DNA from: Thermoplasmata archaeon
Lineage (GTDB): Archaea > Thermoplasmatota > DTKX01 > VGTL01
Length of the DNA: 64,000 bases
Assembly: GCA_038851035.1 (NCBI GenBank)
Contig: JAWCLH010000009.1
Location: forward strand, 25,817 to 89,816
Direction of reading: 5' to 3'
Below are positions 8,777-18,600 of the stretch, one piece after another. The stretch's first letter is position 1; each line of letters starts with the position of its first letter. The notes beneath the pieces are model-generated. The model did not search any database. It had not been told where the DNA came from and worked only from the letters and a program-made list of their open reading frames with translations. The position numbers and the translations under genes are program-made.

Positions 8777-9742
8777 ATGGAGGGGCAGAGGCTCAGGCTC
8801 GGGAGCACGGAGCTCATGGTCTCCGCGGTCTGCATCGGGACCTGGTCCTGGGGCTCGAGAATCGTCTGGGGATATGGGAGAGGCTATGGAGAGAGGGACA
8901 TTTCCGAGGTCTACTCCGAGTGCCTGCGCAGCGGTCTCAACTTCTTCGACACCGCCGAGCTCTACGGTCTGGGCGCCTCGGAGAGGCTACTGGGCGAGTG
9001 CATCAGGAGGGAGGGGGGCGAGCCCGTCATCGCCACAAAATTCTCGCCCCTGTACCGGAGGAGGAAAAGCTCCGTCAGGAGGGCCCTCGTGGGGAGTCTC
9101 GGGAGGCTCGGGTTGAAGAGGGTCGGCCTCTACCAGGTCCACCAGTTCGACAGCCTGAGCCGGGTGCCCCGATGGATGGAGGCCCTCGCGGAGCTGAAGC
9201 GCGAGGGCCTTGTGAGCGGTGTCGGAGTCTCAAACTACTTCTCCGCAGAGATGGGCGTGGCGCTTGACGCGCTCGCGACACTCGGCGCGAGGCTCGACTC
9301 GAACCAGCTGCACTACAGCCTTCTCTACAGAAAGCACGAGCGGGGTGGTCTGCTGAAAATGTGCAGGGAGCGAGGGGTGACCGTGCTCGCCTACATGCCC
9401 CTGTGCTGGGGCGTTCTTGCCGGGAAGTACGGCCCGGACAGACTCCCCCGCAACCCTATTCGAAGGCTGGTGGTCAGCCGGAAGCTTCTGGAGCGCGCGG
9501 CCCCCCTGCTTGACGCCATGAAGAGAATGGCGGAGGGGAGGGGGGCAACGATGGCCCAGCTCGCCATAAACTGGGTCAGGGCGAAGGGAGCGATACCGAT
9601 TGTGGGTGTCAAGAACCTGCGCCAGCTAGTGGACGTGAAGGGCGCCCTGCAGTGGAATCTGACGAGGAGCGAGCTCGACGAGCTGGATGAGGCCTCGGAC
9701 GCGCTGGGCGAGGAGCCTCTCAGGACATTCTGGAGGTCCTGA
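8777..9742 (+). CDS. Aldo/keto reductase family oxidoreductase
   Basis: A 321-residue (alpha/beta)8 NAD(P)H-dependent oxidoreductase. The catalytic tetrad is visible: Asp and Tyr in FFDTAELYG, Lys in VIATKFSP and His in YQVHQFD. The C-terminal nucleotide-binding part (MAQLAINWVRAKGAIPIVGV) is typical of the AKR11-15 group. ATG 8777 is preferred to GTG 8768, with an AT-rich promoter element (AAAATTTTAATTAAA) at about 8733-8747. The ferredoxin and ThiL genes follow in the same direction. The substrate cannot be inferred. Confidence 0.88.
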   Translation: MEGQRLRLGSTELMVSAVCIGTWSWGSRIVWGYGRGYGERDISEVYSECLRSGLNFFDTAELYGLGASERLLGECIRREGGEPVIATKFSPLYRRRKSSVRRALVGSLGRLGLKRVGLYQVHQFDSLSRVPRWMEALAELKREGLVSGVGVSNYFSAEMGVALDALATLGARLDSNQLHYSLLYRKHERGGLLKMCRERGVTVLAYMPLCWGVLAGKYGPDRLPRNPIRRLVVSRKLLERAAPLLDAMKRMAEGRGATMAQLAINWVRAKGAIPIVGVKNLRQLVDVKGALQWNLTRSELDELDEASDALGEEPLRTFWRS

Positions 9743-9839
9743 CGGCTCCTTCGCAATGTTCTTATCCTGGCCGCCTGATGCGTCCTACGTGAGGTTTAGA
9801 AATGGCGCGGGCCCGAGGCAGCGGTGGAGAGAGCGGTCA

Positions 9840-10163
9840 GTGCGTTGGCGCCGCGAGACCTGCTTCCTGTGTGGCTCCTGCGAAGCACTCTGCGCGCTAG
9901 GGGCGCTGACTGTGCACGAGACTTTTCTCGAGGTGGACACTGGTAGATGCACGGGCTGCGGCATTTGCGTCCGTGGCTGCCCATCGGGCGCACTCGTGAT
10001 TGTGGAGAGAGAGGCGGAGAGAAGGCCGTGCCCTCCCGGGACTGCCCAGAAAAGCGTGGCGGCGGCATCGGGCCCGAGTCAGGTGCGGTCTCCTGAGGGG
10101 GCATTCGCCTCCAAGCTCTCAGGGAGGGGCCGGCCCGGTCCTGCCGGGGGGGATTTGCATTGA
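9840..10163 (+). CDS. Small 2[4Fe-4S] ferredoxin
   Basis: About 107 residues carrying two cluster-binding motifs: CFLCGSCEALC and CTGCGICVRGCP. The pseudo-twofold arrangement of clostridial-type ferredoxins (CxxCxxCxxxC ... CxxCxxCxxxCP) is complete. The open frame extends upstream to 9687, overlapping the reductase gene. GTG 9840 is chosen because GGAGAGAG lies six bases before it and the core begins just after; GTG 9789 and ATG 9756 are possible. The 40-residue C-terminal tail is low-complexity. The stop overlaps the ThiL start by four bases (TTGA, 10160-10163), so the two are probably co-translated. The redox partner is unknown, the upstream aldo/keto reductase being an unlikely one. Confidence 0.75.
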   Translation: MRWRRETCFLCGSCEALCALGALTVHETFLEVDTGRCTGCGICVRGCPSGALVIVEREAERRPCPPGTAQKSVAAASGPSQVRSPEGAFASKLSGRGRPGPAGGDLH

Positions 10164-11449
10164 AGCTCTCGGAGCTGGGCGAGAGGAGGGTGGTCAGGGA
10201 CATACTCCGCCTCCTCGGTGTGGGTCCCACCGGGGAGGGTCGAGGCCACCGCCGGAGCCACGCGCGGCCCAGTGGGGTCGTCTTCGGAGCGCCCGGCGAC
10301 GACTGCGCATTTATCGAGTGGGGAGGAGCCTTCCTGCTCGCGACGTCGGACGTCGTCTCCCCCCGCACCCACGTGCCCATGGAGGCTCCGTGGATATGGG
10401 GCTGGCACGCGGCGGCAGTCAACCTGAGCGACATCGCGGCCAAGGGCGGCGAGCCGCTAGGCGTTCTCATGTCCCTCCTCTTGCCTCCTGGGACGAAGGA
10501 GAACGTGGCCCTCGAAATAATGAGGGGAGCGAGGGATTGCTGCGCGCGGTTCGGCACCGTCATTCTCGGCGGTGACACGAAAGAGGGCGCTGAGGTCGCG
10601 ATATCGGGGACAGCCATCGGGAGAGTCCCCCGGGGAATGCTTATGCCGAGGGGCGGGGCAAGGCCCGGCGACCTGCTCGCGGTGACCGGGGTTCTCGGGG
10701 AGGCCGCGGTGGGGTATCTTTTTCTGAGGGGAGATACAGGGCGGGGAGTCCCAGCAAAGGATTTGGCGGGTGGAGGGGACGTAGGGGCGCGGGGAGCGGA
10801 ATCGACCGGAGATGTGGTTGCGACGGGAGGGGCGAAAGAAATTCGGAGGATACTCGGCTCGAGATTCGGCTCTGGTTGGCTCAAGCGTTTGCGGCTTTCC
10901 CGGGCCTCTCGTGGTCCTTCCTCGCTTAAGGAGCAGGCACTCCTCCGCTTTCTCGCTCCCGTTCCGAGGCTCGAGGAGGGCAGGGCCGCGGCCCGGACTA
11001 GGAAGGTCCATGCCTGCACCGATATCTCCGACGGCCTTTCAGCGTCAGTGCACCAGCTCTGCGAGGCGAGCGGCACGGGCGCGGTTATCGAGCTGGAGCG
11101 CCTGCCGGTCGCTCCCGTGCTCTATAAAATCTGCTTGGGGCGTGCTTCCGGCTGTCATTCCGGGAAATCCGCCGGCTCCCGCGCGCGACAGACGACCCGG
11201 AGGCTGCGATTCTCCCTGACGATGTCTCCGGAGGAGCTCGCCCTCAACTTTGGCGGCGACTACGAGCTCTTAATGGCGCTCCCGCCCGGGGAATGGGAGC
11301 GTGTCCGGAGAGCCATCCTCCGGACCGGCACCCAGATAACCATGGTCGGAAAAGTCACCGGCGGCCGGAGGGTTCTACTCCTCGACCGGGGCCGCGTCAG
11401 GCCCATGGGGTACGGCGGATGGGAGCACTTCGTGACGCGGGTGGAATGA
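10160..11449 (+). CDS. thiL: Thiamine-monophosphate kinase (ThiL-like, AIR-synthase fold) with low-complexity inserts
   Basis: This probably phosphorylates thiamine monophosphate to the diphosphate cofactor. The family signatures are the N-terminal 'LSELGERRVVRDIL', the metal-binding GDDCAFI, 'NLSDIAAKGGEPLGVLMSL', 'GGDTKEGAEVAISG', 'GDLLAVTGVLGEAA' and the C-terminal 'DISDGLSASVHQL' and GGDYELL. At 429 residues it is about 100 longer than usual. The excess lies mainly in one Gly/Arg-rich insert (about 10735-11000) and a second at about 11150-11205, at points where homologues have loops. The start is a TTG after a G-rich ribosome site and overlaps the ferredoxin stop. IorA in this window is a thiamine diphosphate enzyme, but the linkage is only metabolic. 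Confidence 0.82.
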   Translation: MKLSELGERRVVRDILRLLGVGPTGEGRGHRRSHARPSGVVFGAPGDDCAFIEWGGAFLLATSDVVSPRTHVPMEAPWIWGWHAAAVNLSDIAAKGGEPLGVLMSLLLPPGTKENVALEIMRGARDCCARFGTVILGGDTKEGAEVAISGTAIGRVPRGMLMPRGGARPGDLLAVTGVLGEAAVGYLFLRGDTGRGVPAKDLAGGGDVGARGAESTGDVVATGGAKEIRRILGSRFGSGWLKRLRLSRASRGPSSLKEQALLRFLAPVPRLEEGRAAARTRKVHACTDISDGLSASVHQLCEASGTGAVIELERLPVAPVLYKICLGRASGCHSGKSAGSRARQTTRRLRFSLTMSPEELALNFGGDYELLMALPPGEWERVRRAILRTGTQITMVGKVTGGRRVLLLDRGRVRPMGYGGWEHFVTRVE

Positions 11450-11577
11450 GGGATTAGGAGTGGGTGTGGAGACGCGGGTGGGAAGGGCCAAGTGATGGAG
11501 GTAAGGCACGGCAAGGGACATCCGAGGACGAATCTGAGCCGGGGCTGTCAAATCTGGACTGAAGTGAGGTTACGGAC

Positions 11578-12438
11578 ATGAAATCAGGAGATACAGGGTC
11601 AGGGCCCGGAAGAAAGCGCGGGAGAAAGCGAGCGGTCGTTCTCCTGTCGGGCGGTATGGACTCGGCGACCGCTATGGCCGTTGCGAGGGCAAGGAACTAC
11701 GAGCTCTTTGCGCTCACCGTGGACTATGGCCAGAGGCACGGGAGGGAGCTCCAAGCCGCGGCGAGCCTCGCCCGCTTCTTTAGGGCGAGGGAGCATAGGG
11801 TGATATCGTCAGGAATCGGAGGTCTCGGTGGCTCCGCCCTCACAGACATGAAACTCAGGGTGCCGGAGGGGAGAACGAGGCGGCAGGGGGAGATTCCTTC
11901 GACATATGTGCCCGCGCGCAACCTTGTCCTCCTGGCCTATGCGGTAGCATATGCTGAGAGGGTTGGGGCGGACGCGATATTTATCGGAGCGAACGTCGTG
12001 GACTACTCTGGCTATCCCGACTGCAGGCCTGAATTCCTTTCAGCCTTCGAGAGGGCGGCGCGCGCGGGAACAAAGATGGGGGCGAGGGGACGAAGAATTC
12101 GTGTTGTGGCCCCGCTGCTCCGGATGTCCAAGGGGGATATCGTCAGAAAAGGAAATGAGCTGGGTGTTCCGTTTGAGTTGACCTGGAGTTGCTACAAAGG
12201 TGGGAGGAGGCCCTGTGGCCGTTGCGACGCGTGTCTTCTTCGAGCGAGAGGCTTCAGGGAAGCCGGAGTGATGGACCCGCTCTCGAGCCCCTCCGGCTCC
12301 GATGCGGATGGGGGGGCAGGGCAGCGCCGGGCTGGGCGCCGGATAAAAATTGGAGGGGGACGTGAGAGAAAGACGCGGGATGGATATCTGGACCGAACTC
12401 GAGAACGCGGGAGAGGGGTGAGGGGGGCGCATCGATGA
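11578..12438 (+). CDS. queC: 7-cyano-7-deazaguanine synthase QueC
   Basis: An ATP-dependent enzyme converting 7-carboxy-7-deazaguanine to preQ0, the precursor of archaeosine in archaeal tRNA. It has the PP-loop SGGMDS (residues 24-29), 'LTVDYGQRHGRELQAA', 'STYVPARNLVLLAYA', 'GANVVDYSGYPDCRPEF' and the zinc site CYKGGRRPCGRCDAC. The last 50 or so residues (from about 12285) form an Arg/Gly-rich tail absent from ordinary QueC. The stop overlaps the QueE start by four bases (ATGA), so the two are translationally coupled. Confidence 0.95.
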   Translation: MKSGDTGSGPGRKRGRKRAVVLLSGGMDSATAMAVARARNYELFALTVDYGQRHGRELQAAASLARFFRAREHRVISSGIGGLGGSALTDMKLRVPEGRTRRQGEIPSTYVPARNLVLLAYAVAYAERVGADAIFIGANVVDYSGYPDCRPEFLSAFERAARAGTKMGARGRRIRVVAPLLRMSKGDIVRKGNELGVPFELTWSCYKGGRRPCGRCDACLLRARGFREAGVMDPLSSPSGSDADGGAGQRRAGRRIKIGGGRERKTRDGYLDRTRERGRGVRGAHR

Positions 12439-13076
12439 GAATCTGCGAAATCTTTCACTCAATTCAGGGAGAAGGTGTGGACGCGGGGCTCCCGACCGTT
12501 TTTGTCCGGACTGTGGGCTGCAATCTTCGCTGTAGCTGGTGCGACACGAAGTATGCTTTTGACGGCGGGAGCGAGTGGGAACTTGACAGGATAATCCGAC
12601 GCGTCGAAGCATTCAGATGCAATAGAGTGTGCCTGACAGGGGGCGAGCCGCTCCTCCAGCCGGACTCAAAGGAACTCGTTGCGCGCCTGCTGAGCTCTGG
12701 GCGGGAGGTGTCCGTAGAGACCAACGGCTCCCTCCCCGTGGGAGCTCTCCTCTCCCTGAGGGGCGCACCAGCTCTGAGAGTCTCGATGGACGTGAAGTGC
12801 CCGTCGTCGAGGATGCACAGGCGGATGAGGCTCGAGAACCTCGGCGAGCTTAGGGCCCGGGACCAAATAAAGTTCGTCGTGAGAGATAGGAGGGACTACC
12901 TCCATGCGCGCAGGGTGCTGAGGCAGCACCGGACGGAGGCGGCCGTGGTTTTCCAGCCCGTCTGGAGCTCAAGGCCCTCTAGGTTGGTCGGCTGGGTTCT
13001 CTCTGACGGGCTGGATGCTCGAGTGATGCCCCAGCTCCACAAGATCATCTGGGGCGGGGGGGCGAGGGGGAGGTAG
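12435..13076 (+). CDS. queE: 7-carboxy-7-deazaguanine synthase QueE (radical SAM)
   Basis: A radical SAM enzyme making 7-carboxy-7-deazaguanine, one step before QueC. The N-terminus EIFHSIQGEG is diagnostic. The cluster cysteines are C29, C33 and C36 (CNLRCSWC), followed by 'CDTKYAFDGG', the glycine motif LTGGEPLLQP and the SAM-binding 'VSVETNGSLPV' and 'VSMDVKCPSS'. The 213-residue length is normal. It overlaps queC, so the carboxy and cyano steps are made together. QueD and archaeosine transglycosylase are not in the window. Confidence 0.95.
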   Translation: MRICEIFHSIQGEGVDAGLPTVFVRTVGCNLRCSWCDTKYAFDGGSEWELDRIIRRVEAFRCNRVCLTGGEPLLQPDSKELVARLLSSGREVSVETNGSLPVGALLSLRGAPALRVSMDVKCPSSRMHRRMRLENLGELRARDQIKFVVRDRRDYLHARRVLRQHRTEAAVVFQPVWSSRPSRLVGWVLSDGLDARVMPQLHKIIWGGGARGR

Positions 13077-13190
13077 GAGACGGCCGGTGATGCCTTTCAG
13101 TCACCCCAGGGGCACATTTGGGAGACGGTCGAGATGGGCAATGCATGTATATCCCCCCGTCCATAACCCCGCGTGTGGGGAGGTAGGGGC

Positions 13191-14192
13191 GTGAAGGAGA
13201 GAAAGATGGTTCTCGGGGCCAGGAATGCCCTGGAGGCTGTTCTCGAGGTAGGAAAGGGGTCCACCGTTCTGGTTGTGACGGACAGACCCAAGCTTTCGAT
13301 CGGAAGGGCCTTTGAAGAGGGGGCGAGGGGACTCGGCGCGGAGGTCCAGAGGTACCTTCTCCCCGAGAAGAGGCCGATGGTCGAGCTGCCCGCTGAGCTC
13401 GGGGAGCTCGTGGATTCCTATAAAGGAAGGGCGGAGAGGCATGTTTTCATCAATGCTTTCTCCGGTATCGCGGAGGAGACTCCCGTCAGGATAGCGCTCA
13501 TCAAGAGGGAAATCGCGACGGGAGCTAGAGTGGGTCACGCGCCCGGAATCACAGAGGAAATGATGACTGAGGGCCCGATGAGCGTGGACTACAGGGCAAT
13601 AGCAAACCAGGCATTCGCCCTGATAGAGCGCTTCAGAGGGGCGGAGGAGGTCCGCATCACCGCTCCGTCCGGCACGGACATCGCCCTGCGCATCGAGGGC
13701 CGGCCATTCGAGACGGACCTGCTTATTAAGAACGGCGCGATGGGGAACCTCCCCGCGGGCGAGATATGGTGCGCACCCATCGAGGAATCCGGAGAGGGTG
13801 TCGTCGTGTGCGACGGCTCGATAGGGGACCTTGGACCAGTCCCCAAGCCCCTCAGAATCTCGGTCAGGAGGGGCAGGATTGAGGAGGTCGAGGGCGGGTC
13901 GGGGAAGCTTCTCGACAGGCTCAGGGAGCTGCTAAACGTCGACGTGATGGCCGGTGTCGTCGGGGAGCTGGGAATCGGCCTCAACCCAGGGGCGAGAATC
14001 ACGGGCAACCTCCTCGAGGACGAGAAGGCCGGTGGCACGGCCCACATTGCTTTCGGCAACAACACGGAGATGCCGGGCGGGAGAAACAACTCGAAGACGC
14101 ACCGGGACTTCCTATTCCACAGGCCGACTATTGAAGTTGTGTTCGGTGGCGGGACCAGAAGGACGTTGTTGAATGACGGGAGACTCACTTGA
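13191..14192 (+). CDS. M29-family (thermophilic) aminopeptidase
   Basis: A 333-residue metal-dependent aminopeptidase of the AmpS/aminopeptidase T family. The C-terminal metal-binding region is intact: GELGIGLNPGARITGNLLED, EKAGGTAHIAFGNN and HRDFLFHRPTIEV. The N-terminal part binds neighbouring subunits in known dimers. GTG 13191 is chosen because GGGGAGGT lies seven bases upstream; GTG 13173 would place the start inside that site. A TATA-like GCATGTATATC lies at about 13142-13152. It probably trims peptides in the cytoplasm and would suit an organism that ferments amino acids. Confidence 0.87.
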   Translation: MKERKMVLGARNALEAVLEVGKGSTVLVVTDRPKLSIGRAFEEGARGLGAEVQRYLLPEKRPMVELPAELGELVDSYKGRAERHVFINAFSGIAEETPVRIALIKREIATGARVGHAPGITEEMMTEGPMSVDYRAIANQAFALIERFRGAEEVRITAPSGTDIALRIEGRPFETDLLIKNGAMGNLPAGEIWCAPIEESGEGVVVCDGSIGDLGPVPKPLRISVRRGRIEEVEGGSGKLLDRLRELLNVDVMAGVVGELGIGLNPGARITGNLLEDEKAGGTAHIAFGNNTEMPGGRNNSKTHRDFLFHRPTIEVVFGGGTRRTLLNDGRLT

Positions 14193-14372
14193 GCGGTCAT
14201 GGCGCGCCTCGCCACAATGATGGATGCATTTAATGTTGTTGTTATGAACCGCAAAAACAACATGAGTCCGTGGAAAGGGAATGTGAGGACCTGGACTAGA
14301 GGTAATAGTCAGGGTCGTGACAGGCGCACGTCGCAGAGTCCGGAGGAAGCCCGCTCTGGCGGTTGCGTGTAA

Positions 14373-14486
14373 ATGCCCGGGGTTATTGCGAACAGCATTG
14401 AGGAGACGGGCTCCGAGAGGGTATTAGACGATATCGTAGACCCGCTCCCGGGCGAAGAGGCAGGGGACGGGGATGAATCTCTGTAG
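14373..14486 (+). CDS. Possible small acidic protein, unrecognised
   Basis: ATG 14373 opens 37 codons ending at TAG 14484-14486. The product is acidic (IEETGSERVLDDIVDPLPGE), with third-position GC like real genes here. No ribosome site or family was recognised. It could be a gene remnant or chance. Confidence 0.2.
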   Translation: MPGVIANSIEETGSERVLDDIVDPLPGEEAGDGDESL

Positions 14487-14804
14487 CTTCTCCGGCGCGG
14501 TTTTTCTTGGGCTTCCGCGGGCTCCCCACCAATGCGTGTCAATGGGCGGTATGAACCCTCCCCTGCGTGCATTTCCCTCAAGCTCATGCTTAGTAGGATA
14601 AATGCAGACGCGTCTCCACCGGGGCGGTCGAGACGCACCGGTGCTGGCGCGGGCGCGGAGGAGGCTGTGAGAAACTGGACGATTGCAATGATTCTGTGGG
14701 GGAGGATGGGGGGCCGGGTTCCCCTGTTTTCAAGTCGGGGCATTTTCAAAATACTTTTCCCATGAAATAATTTCTGGTCCCCTCGGGCGGACTGAGTGTG
14801 CCGA

Positions 14805-14835
14805 AAAATTTTTCTATAGGAACTAGCATATAAAC
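14805..14835 (+). promoter_or_regulatory. AT-rich promoter of the winged-helix regulator
   Basis: Two TATA-like elements, TTTTCTATAGG (about 14809-14819) and GCATATAAAC (about 14826-14835), precede ATG 14851. The first has the better spacing for a start just before the ATG; the second could belong to an operator or alternative start. Confidence 0.45.
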
Positions 14836-14850
14836 CAAAGGTTAACATCC

Positions 14851-15558
14851 ATGCCCCGCGTTGCGAAGCAGAGGGAGCTGACCATCGACGAGCTGCTGGC
14901 GGTGCTCGGGAACCCCCTGCGCCGGGAGATTCTGGCCCGCCTCACGCAGGAGACCCACTACCCACTCCAGCTATCTAGGGAGCTCAGGGTGAGCCAGCAG
15001 GCGATAATGAAGCACCTGAGCGTGCTCAGGAAGTACAGGCTGGTCAGGTGCGCGGAGAGGAGGAGTTCACGGCTAGGTCCCCCGCGAAAGTGCTATGTCT
15101 CCACGGGGAGCTTCTCGATTCGAATTGACCTCGGTCCAGGAGCGTTCGAGGCCAGGCTGATTCCACTGGAAGCCGGCGAGGGCCAGGGCCGGGGGTCTGG
15201 AGTGGCGGGAGGGTCAGGGCACGCGCCAATCGCGGAGTTAAAAGAGGAGAGGGGCGAGACCCGCGAGCCAGCCGCAAGGCTGAGGGAACTAATCGGCGTT
15301 CTCTCGAAAATCAACCGTGAGATCGCGGAGCTCGAGAGCCGCAGAGCCTCCCTCGCCTCGGCCAAGCAGGAGATTCTGAGAGAGGCATGCGGAATCATAG
15401 CCGGGATGACAGACAGCTATAAAGAAAGGAGGGTGCTATATCTTCTCGCGGAGGACCCGGAGACGCCCCTCGATGAACTCGCCCAGGAGCTTAGGGTGCG
15501 GCGGGAAGAGCTGGAGCGCCTCTATAAAATGGTCGGGCTGGACGGGGGGCTCATCTGA
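14851..15558 (+). CDS. ArsR-like winged-helix transcriptional regulator with coiled coil and second C-terminal helical domain
   Basis: A 235-residue DNA-binding protein. Residues 10-95 form an ArsR-type winged helix: 'LLAVLGNPLRREILARLTQE', 'LSRELRVSQQAIMKHLSVLR' and the wing 'RLGPPRKCYVSTGSF'. Residues about 105-145 are a Gly/Glu-rich linker and about 145-180 a predicted coiled coil (EIAELESRRASLASAKQEI). The last 45 residues look like a second small helical, HTH-like unit (LAEDPETPLDELAQELRVRREELERL). Similar regulators are frequent in euryarchaea. It lies convergent with the beta-helix surface gene, has its own promoter, and its targets are unknown. Confidence 0.82.
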   Translation: MPRVAKQRELTIDELLAVLGNPLRREILARLTQETHYPLQLSRELRVSQQAIMKHLSVLRKYRLVRCAERRSSRLGPPRKCYVSTGSFSIRIDLGPGAFEARLIPLEAGEGQGRGSGVAGGSGHAPIAELKEERGETREPAARLRELIGVLSKINREIAELESRRASLASAKQEILREACGIIAGMTDSYKERRVLYLLAEDPETPLDELAQELRVRREELERLYKMVGLDGGLI

Positions 15559-15616
15559 GGCCCGGAGGGAGGAGACGCCCCGCGCCGCTGCCCTTTCTAG
15601 TTAGGGAGGGGAGGAG

Positions 15617-18600
15617 TCATCCCAGGCGCCTCAGCAGCTCCTCCACCCTTTTCACCCCGGGATCTCCGCGCCCGCCCTCTCGGCTATGCGGCGCCTCCTC
15701 CTCCCAGCTCAGCTCCTCGGGCTTCTCCATCCTCGGCATCGGCGGCACAGGCTCCATATGGGGAGCACTCTCCGCTGCTGGAACCGACGGAATCCACTCT
15801 TCGGATTCCAGCGTTTCGGAATGAGGCGGGAAGGGTGGTGTGGTGGGCTGCGCGGGCGCGGGAACCTCCTGCTCCAGAACCTCCTCCCCTACTGCCTCGA
15901 CGTTGTACCTCCCTATCGATGGCTCAAGAGGTGCCACAGCCTCCTCCCTCCTCCTTCGCCGCATGGCGGCTAAATAGCCGGCCACGGCCCCGGCGACGAG
16001 ACCCGTCCCGAGACCGACGAAGAGGAGTGGCGTCTCCTCTTTTGAAAGGGAAAGGGGGCCCGTTCGGGTGATTCTCAGGACCTTGGTCGTTGGGTTGCCC
16101 GCTCTATCCACGGCAGTGAGTACGAGCGAGTTCTCGCCCTCCTGAAGCGATATCTCGCAGGCGAACCTTCCCGAAGAGTCAATCTGTGCTAGGATGCCGT
16201 TGACAGTGACCGAGCTCCCGGGGTCCGTGTAGCCCCGGACCATTACCGTGTCCTGTGAGGTTCGGAAACCGCTCTGCGGGCTCGAGATGACCAGAGGCGG
16301 GGGCACCTGGTCGAGCTCAACGGTGGTGTTGACGAAAGCGGCGTTGGTGGCCCCGTCGACTGCTCTCACGGTGAGCGTATTCAGGCCCGGCGAGAGCCTG
16401 ATGGGGACGCTGAGGCTCCCACCCGTGTTTGTCGCGGGAAGGCCGTTGACAGTGACCTCGGCCCCCGGCTCGGTGACGATGCTGACCGTCAGGGCCGCGT
16501 TGTTGGTCACGAAGCCCGGCCTTGGGTGGACGAGCTGGACGAAGGGGGGGATGGTGTCCAGTGTCACTGTGATATGGGTCTGGTTGGCGTTGCCCGCGGC
16601 GTCGAGAGCTCTCAGCGTGATATGGTTCGGTCCCTCCTCGAGCTGGAGCTGGAGAGAGAAGCGGCCCTCCACGGGCGATGTCCTCGTCGCGCCGGCGGTG
16701 ACCTCAACGCCATCGCTCTCTCCCGACACTGTCAGGAGGGGACGGTTGGTCAGACTCCCGTCGGACGGGTGGAGGATGACGAGGGAGGGGGGAACGGTAT
16801 CCAGAACCACAAGCAGGGTTGTGGAGTTGAGGTTTCCGGCAGCGTCCGCCGCCGTTACCTGAATTGCGTTGTTGCCCTCGCGCAGAGGCACCTGCGCGGA
16901 GAACACTCCATCAGGCCCCACAATTGCGGGTAATCCACCCGCCGTAACAAAGGCGCCTTGCTCGGTCTGGCCATTAATGGTCACTACCCTAGACGCGGTC
17001 ACGTGGCCTTGGGCGGGCGAGAGAATCATCAGCGCGGGCTCGACCGTGTCCACAGTGACGTTCCTCGTCTCTACCGCCGTATTCCCGGCCTCGTCCACTG
17101 CAACGACTGTCAGGGTCTGGGGGCCCTCCCCTAGCTCCACGAGGGCCTCGAAATTGCCCTCGGGGTCGAGCTCCGCCGGAAGGCCGTTGACGGTGACGCA
17201 GCACATGGGCTCCGCCACCCCTGAGACCCTGACGGGGCTCTTGTTCACGAGCGCACCCTCCTCAGGCGTTTCCACCCGTAGCTGGAGCTCGGTATCGACG
17301 AGTATGGAGGCGGCGGCCACGCTCGACATTCCGGCGCGGTCGAACGCGCGGACCTTGAGCAAGTGGCGGCCATCGAGGAGGTCCAAGTCGAAGCTCCATC
17401 TGTCGAGACCATCCGCGCGGCTCCAGTTGCCATCGTCTACCGCGTACTCGACTCTGTTAAGACCGGAGGCGTAGTCCTCGGCTGTTCCCTCGGCTCGGAT
17501 ATGACCAGTGGTCGAGCGAAGCCCATCCCTCGGATGAGTTATGCACAGGAGGGGGGGGTCGGGGTCCGCGAGTGTCAGGCGAATCACCGTATTTGTCGTC
17601 AGAGATTTCCTCTCGGACCTCCTGACCCCGCCGGCCAGGGCGGATATCTCGTGCGGGGTAAAGTTCTGCCAGGTGAGTTGGCTTCTCGAGTACTGTCTCA
17701 CCGGAACAGTGGGGCACTCACCTCTTTCCCCTGTCTCGGTCTCAAAGACGAGGCGCGCGCTCGAATCAGTGACCCTGACTCTAGCACCGGGCGCTGGAGC
17801 GGCGTTCTGCCACTGGACGGCTGCGGTCAGGAACCAGGAGAGGTGAAGGACGCTCGTCGGCTCCGTGAATGTGACCTTCGACTGGTCGAAAAATGTGTTG
17901 GTGAGGTCGAGCTCGTTGCGTGGCCCGCCGACGTAGATGCAGGCGACGCCGGGGGCGCTCGAGGTTATTGTGGAGTTCACAGCTGTCAGGCGACTGTCAC
18001 CCGCTGTGTAGATGGCGTTGCTTCGAATCGAATAGACCGAGGAGTTATGGAGAGTGGCCAGGGACCCGCTGAGGTAGAGGCCGATGCTGCTGCGGCCACC
18101 GAGCGTGGTCCTGTTGAGCACGGCCTCCGAGCCGTAGTAGAGCACATACATTCCGAGCTGGTCCCCGTATATCGTGCAGTTATCGGCGGAAATGAAGGAG
18201 GTGTAGTATAGAATCGCTCCCGAGCCCGCGGTTGATGTCAGGTTCGTTCTGTTGAGGCTGCACTGAGCCGTGTAGAGGTAGATGCCGTAGGAGCGCGCGG
18301 TAACCTCGCAGTTGCTCAGGGCCACATAGGAGTAGTGCTCTGCATAAATGGCGTAGCTGTCTCCTGTGCTAATAGCGCTCTCTACAATCTCCACGGCACC
18401 GTAGGATGTCACCGAGATTGCGGGTCGGGACTTGGTCGATATTTCGCACTGGTCGACAACCGGGCGGCAACCGTCGGTCAGCTGAATTCCGTAGCCCAGG
18501 TCTGGGGTCGTGACCTTGTTTCTGCGGAACCCCCCACTCGTCATCTGGCCGTAGTATGCGGCACCACCGTAGGAGGAACTTAGGAGTCCGTTGCGGACGA

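Larger units (their letters stand above)
14193..14850. other. 658-base intergenic region with an inverted repeat and no convincing gene
   Basis: No frame in this stretch looks like a conserved protein. It holds an inverted repeat, ATGTTGTT (14233-14240) and AACAACAT (14256-14263), and an acidic 37-codon frame at 14373-14486. AT-rich promoter sequence for the following regulator lies at 14805-14835. Long antisense frames here have unnatural composition. Confidence 0.5.

Noticed and set aside
11480..11577. Possible C/D-box RNA before queC (GTGATGG, CTGA, CTGA)
   Set aside because: The C box does not match the RTGATGA consensus and no terminal stem could be made; too weak to call.
14309..14848. 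Minus-strand frame of 179 codons in the gap upstream of the regulator
   Set aside because: Composition is Ser/Pro/Arg-rich without conserved pattern, and no start signal is present.
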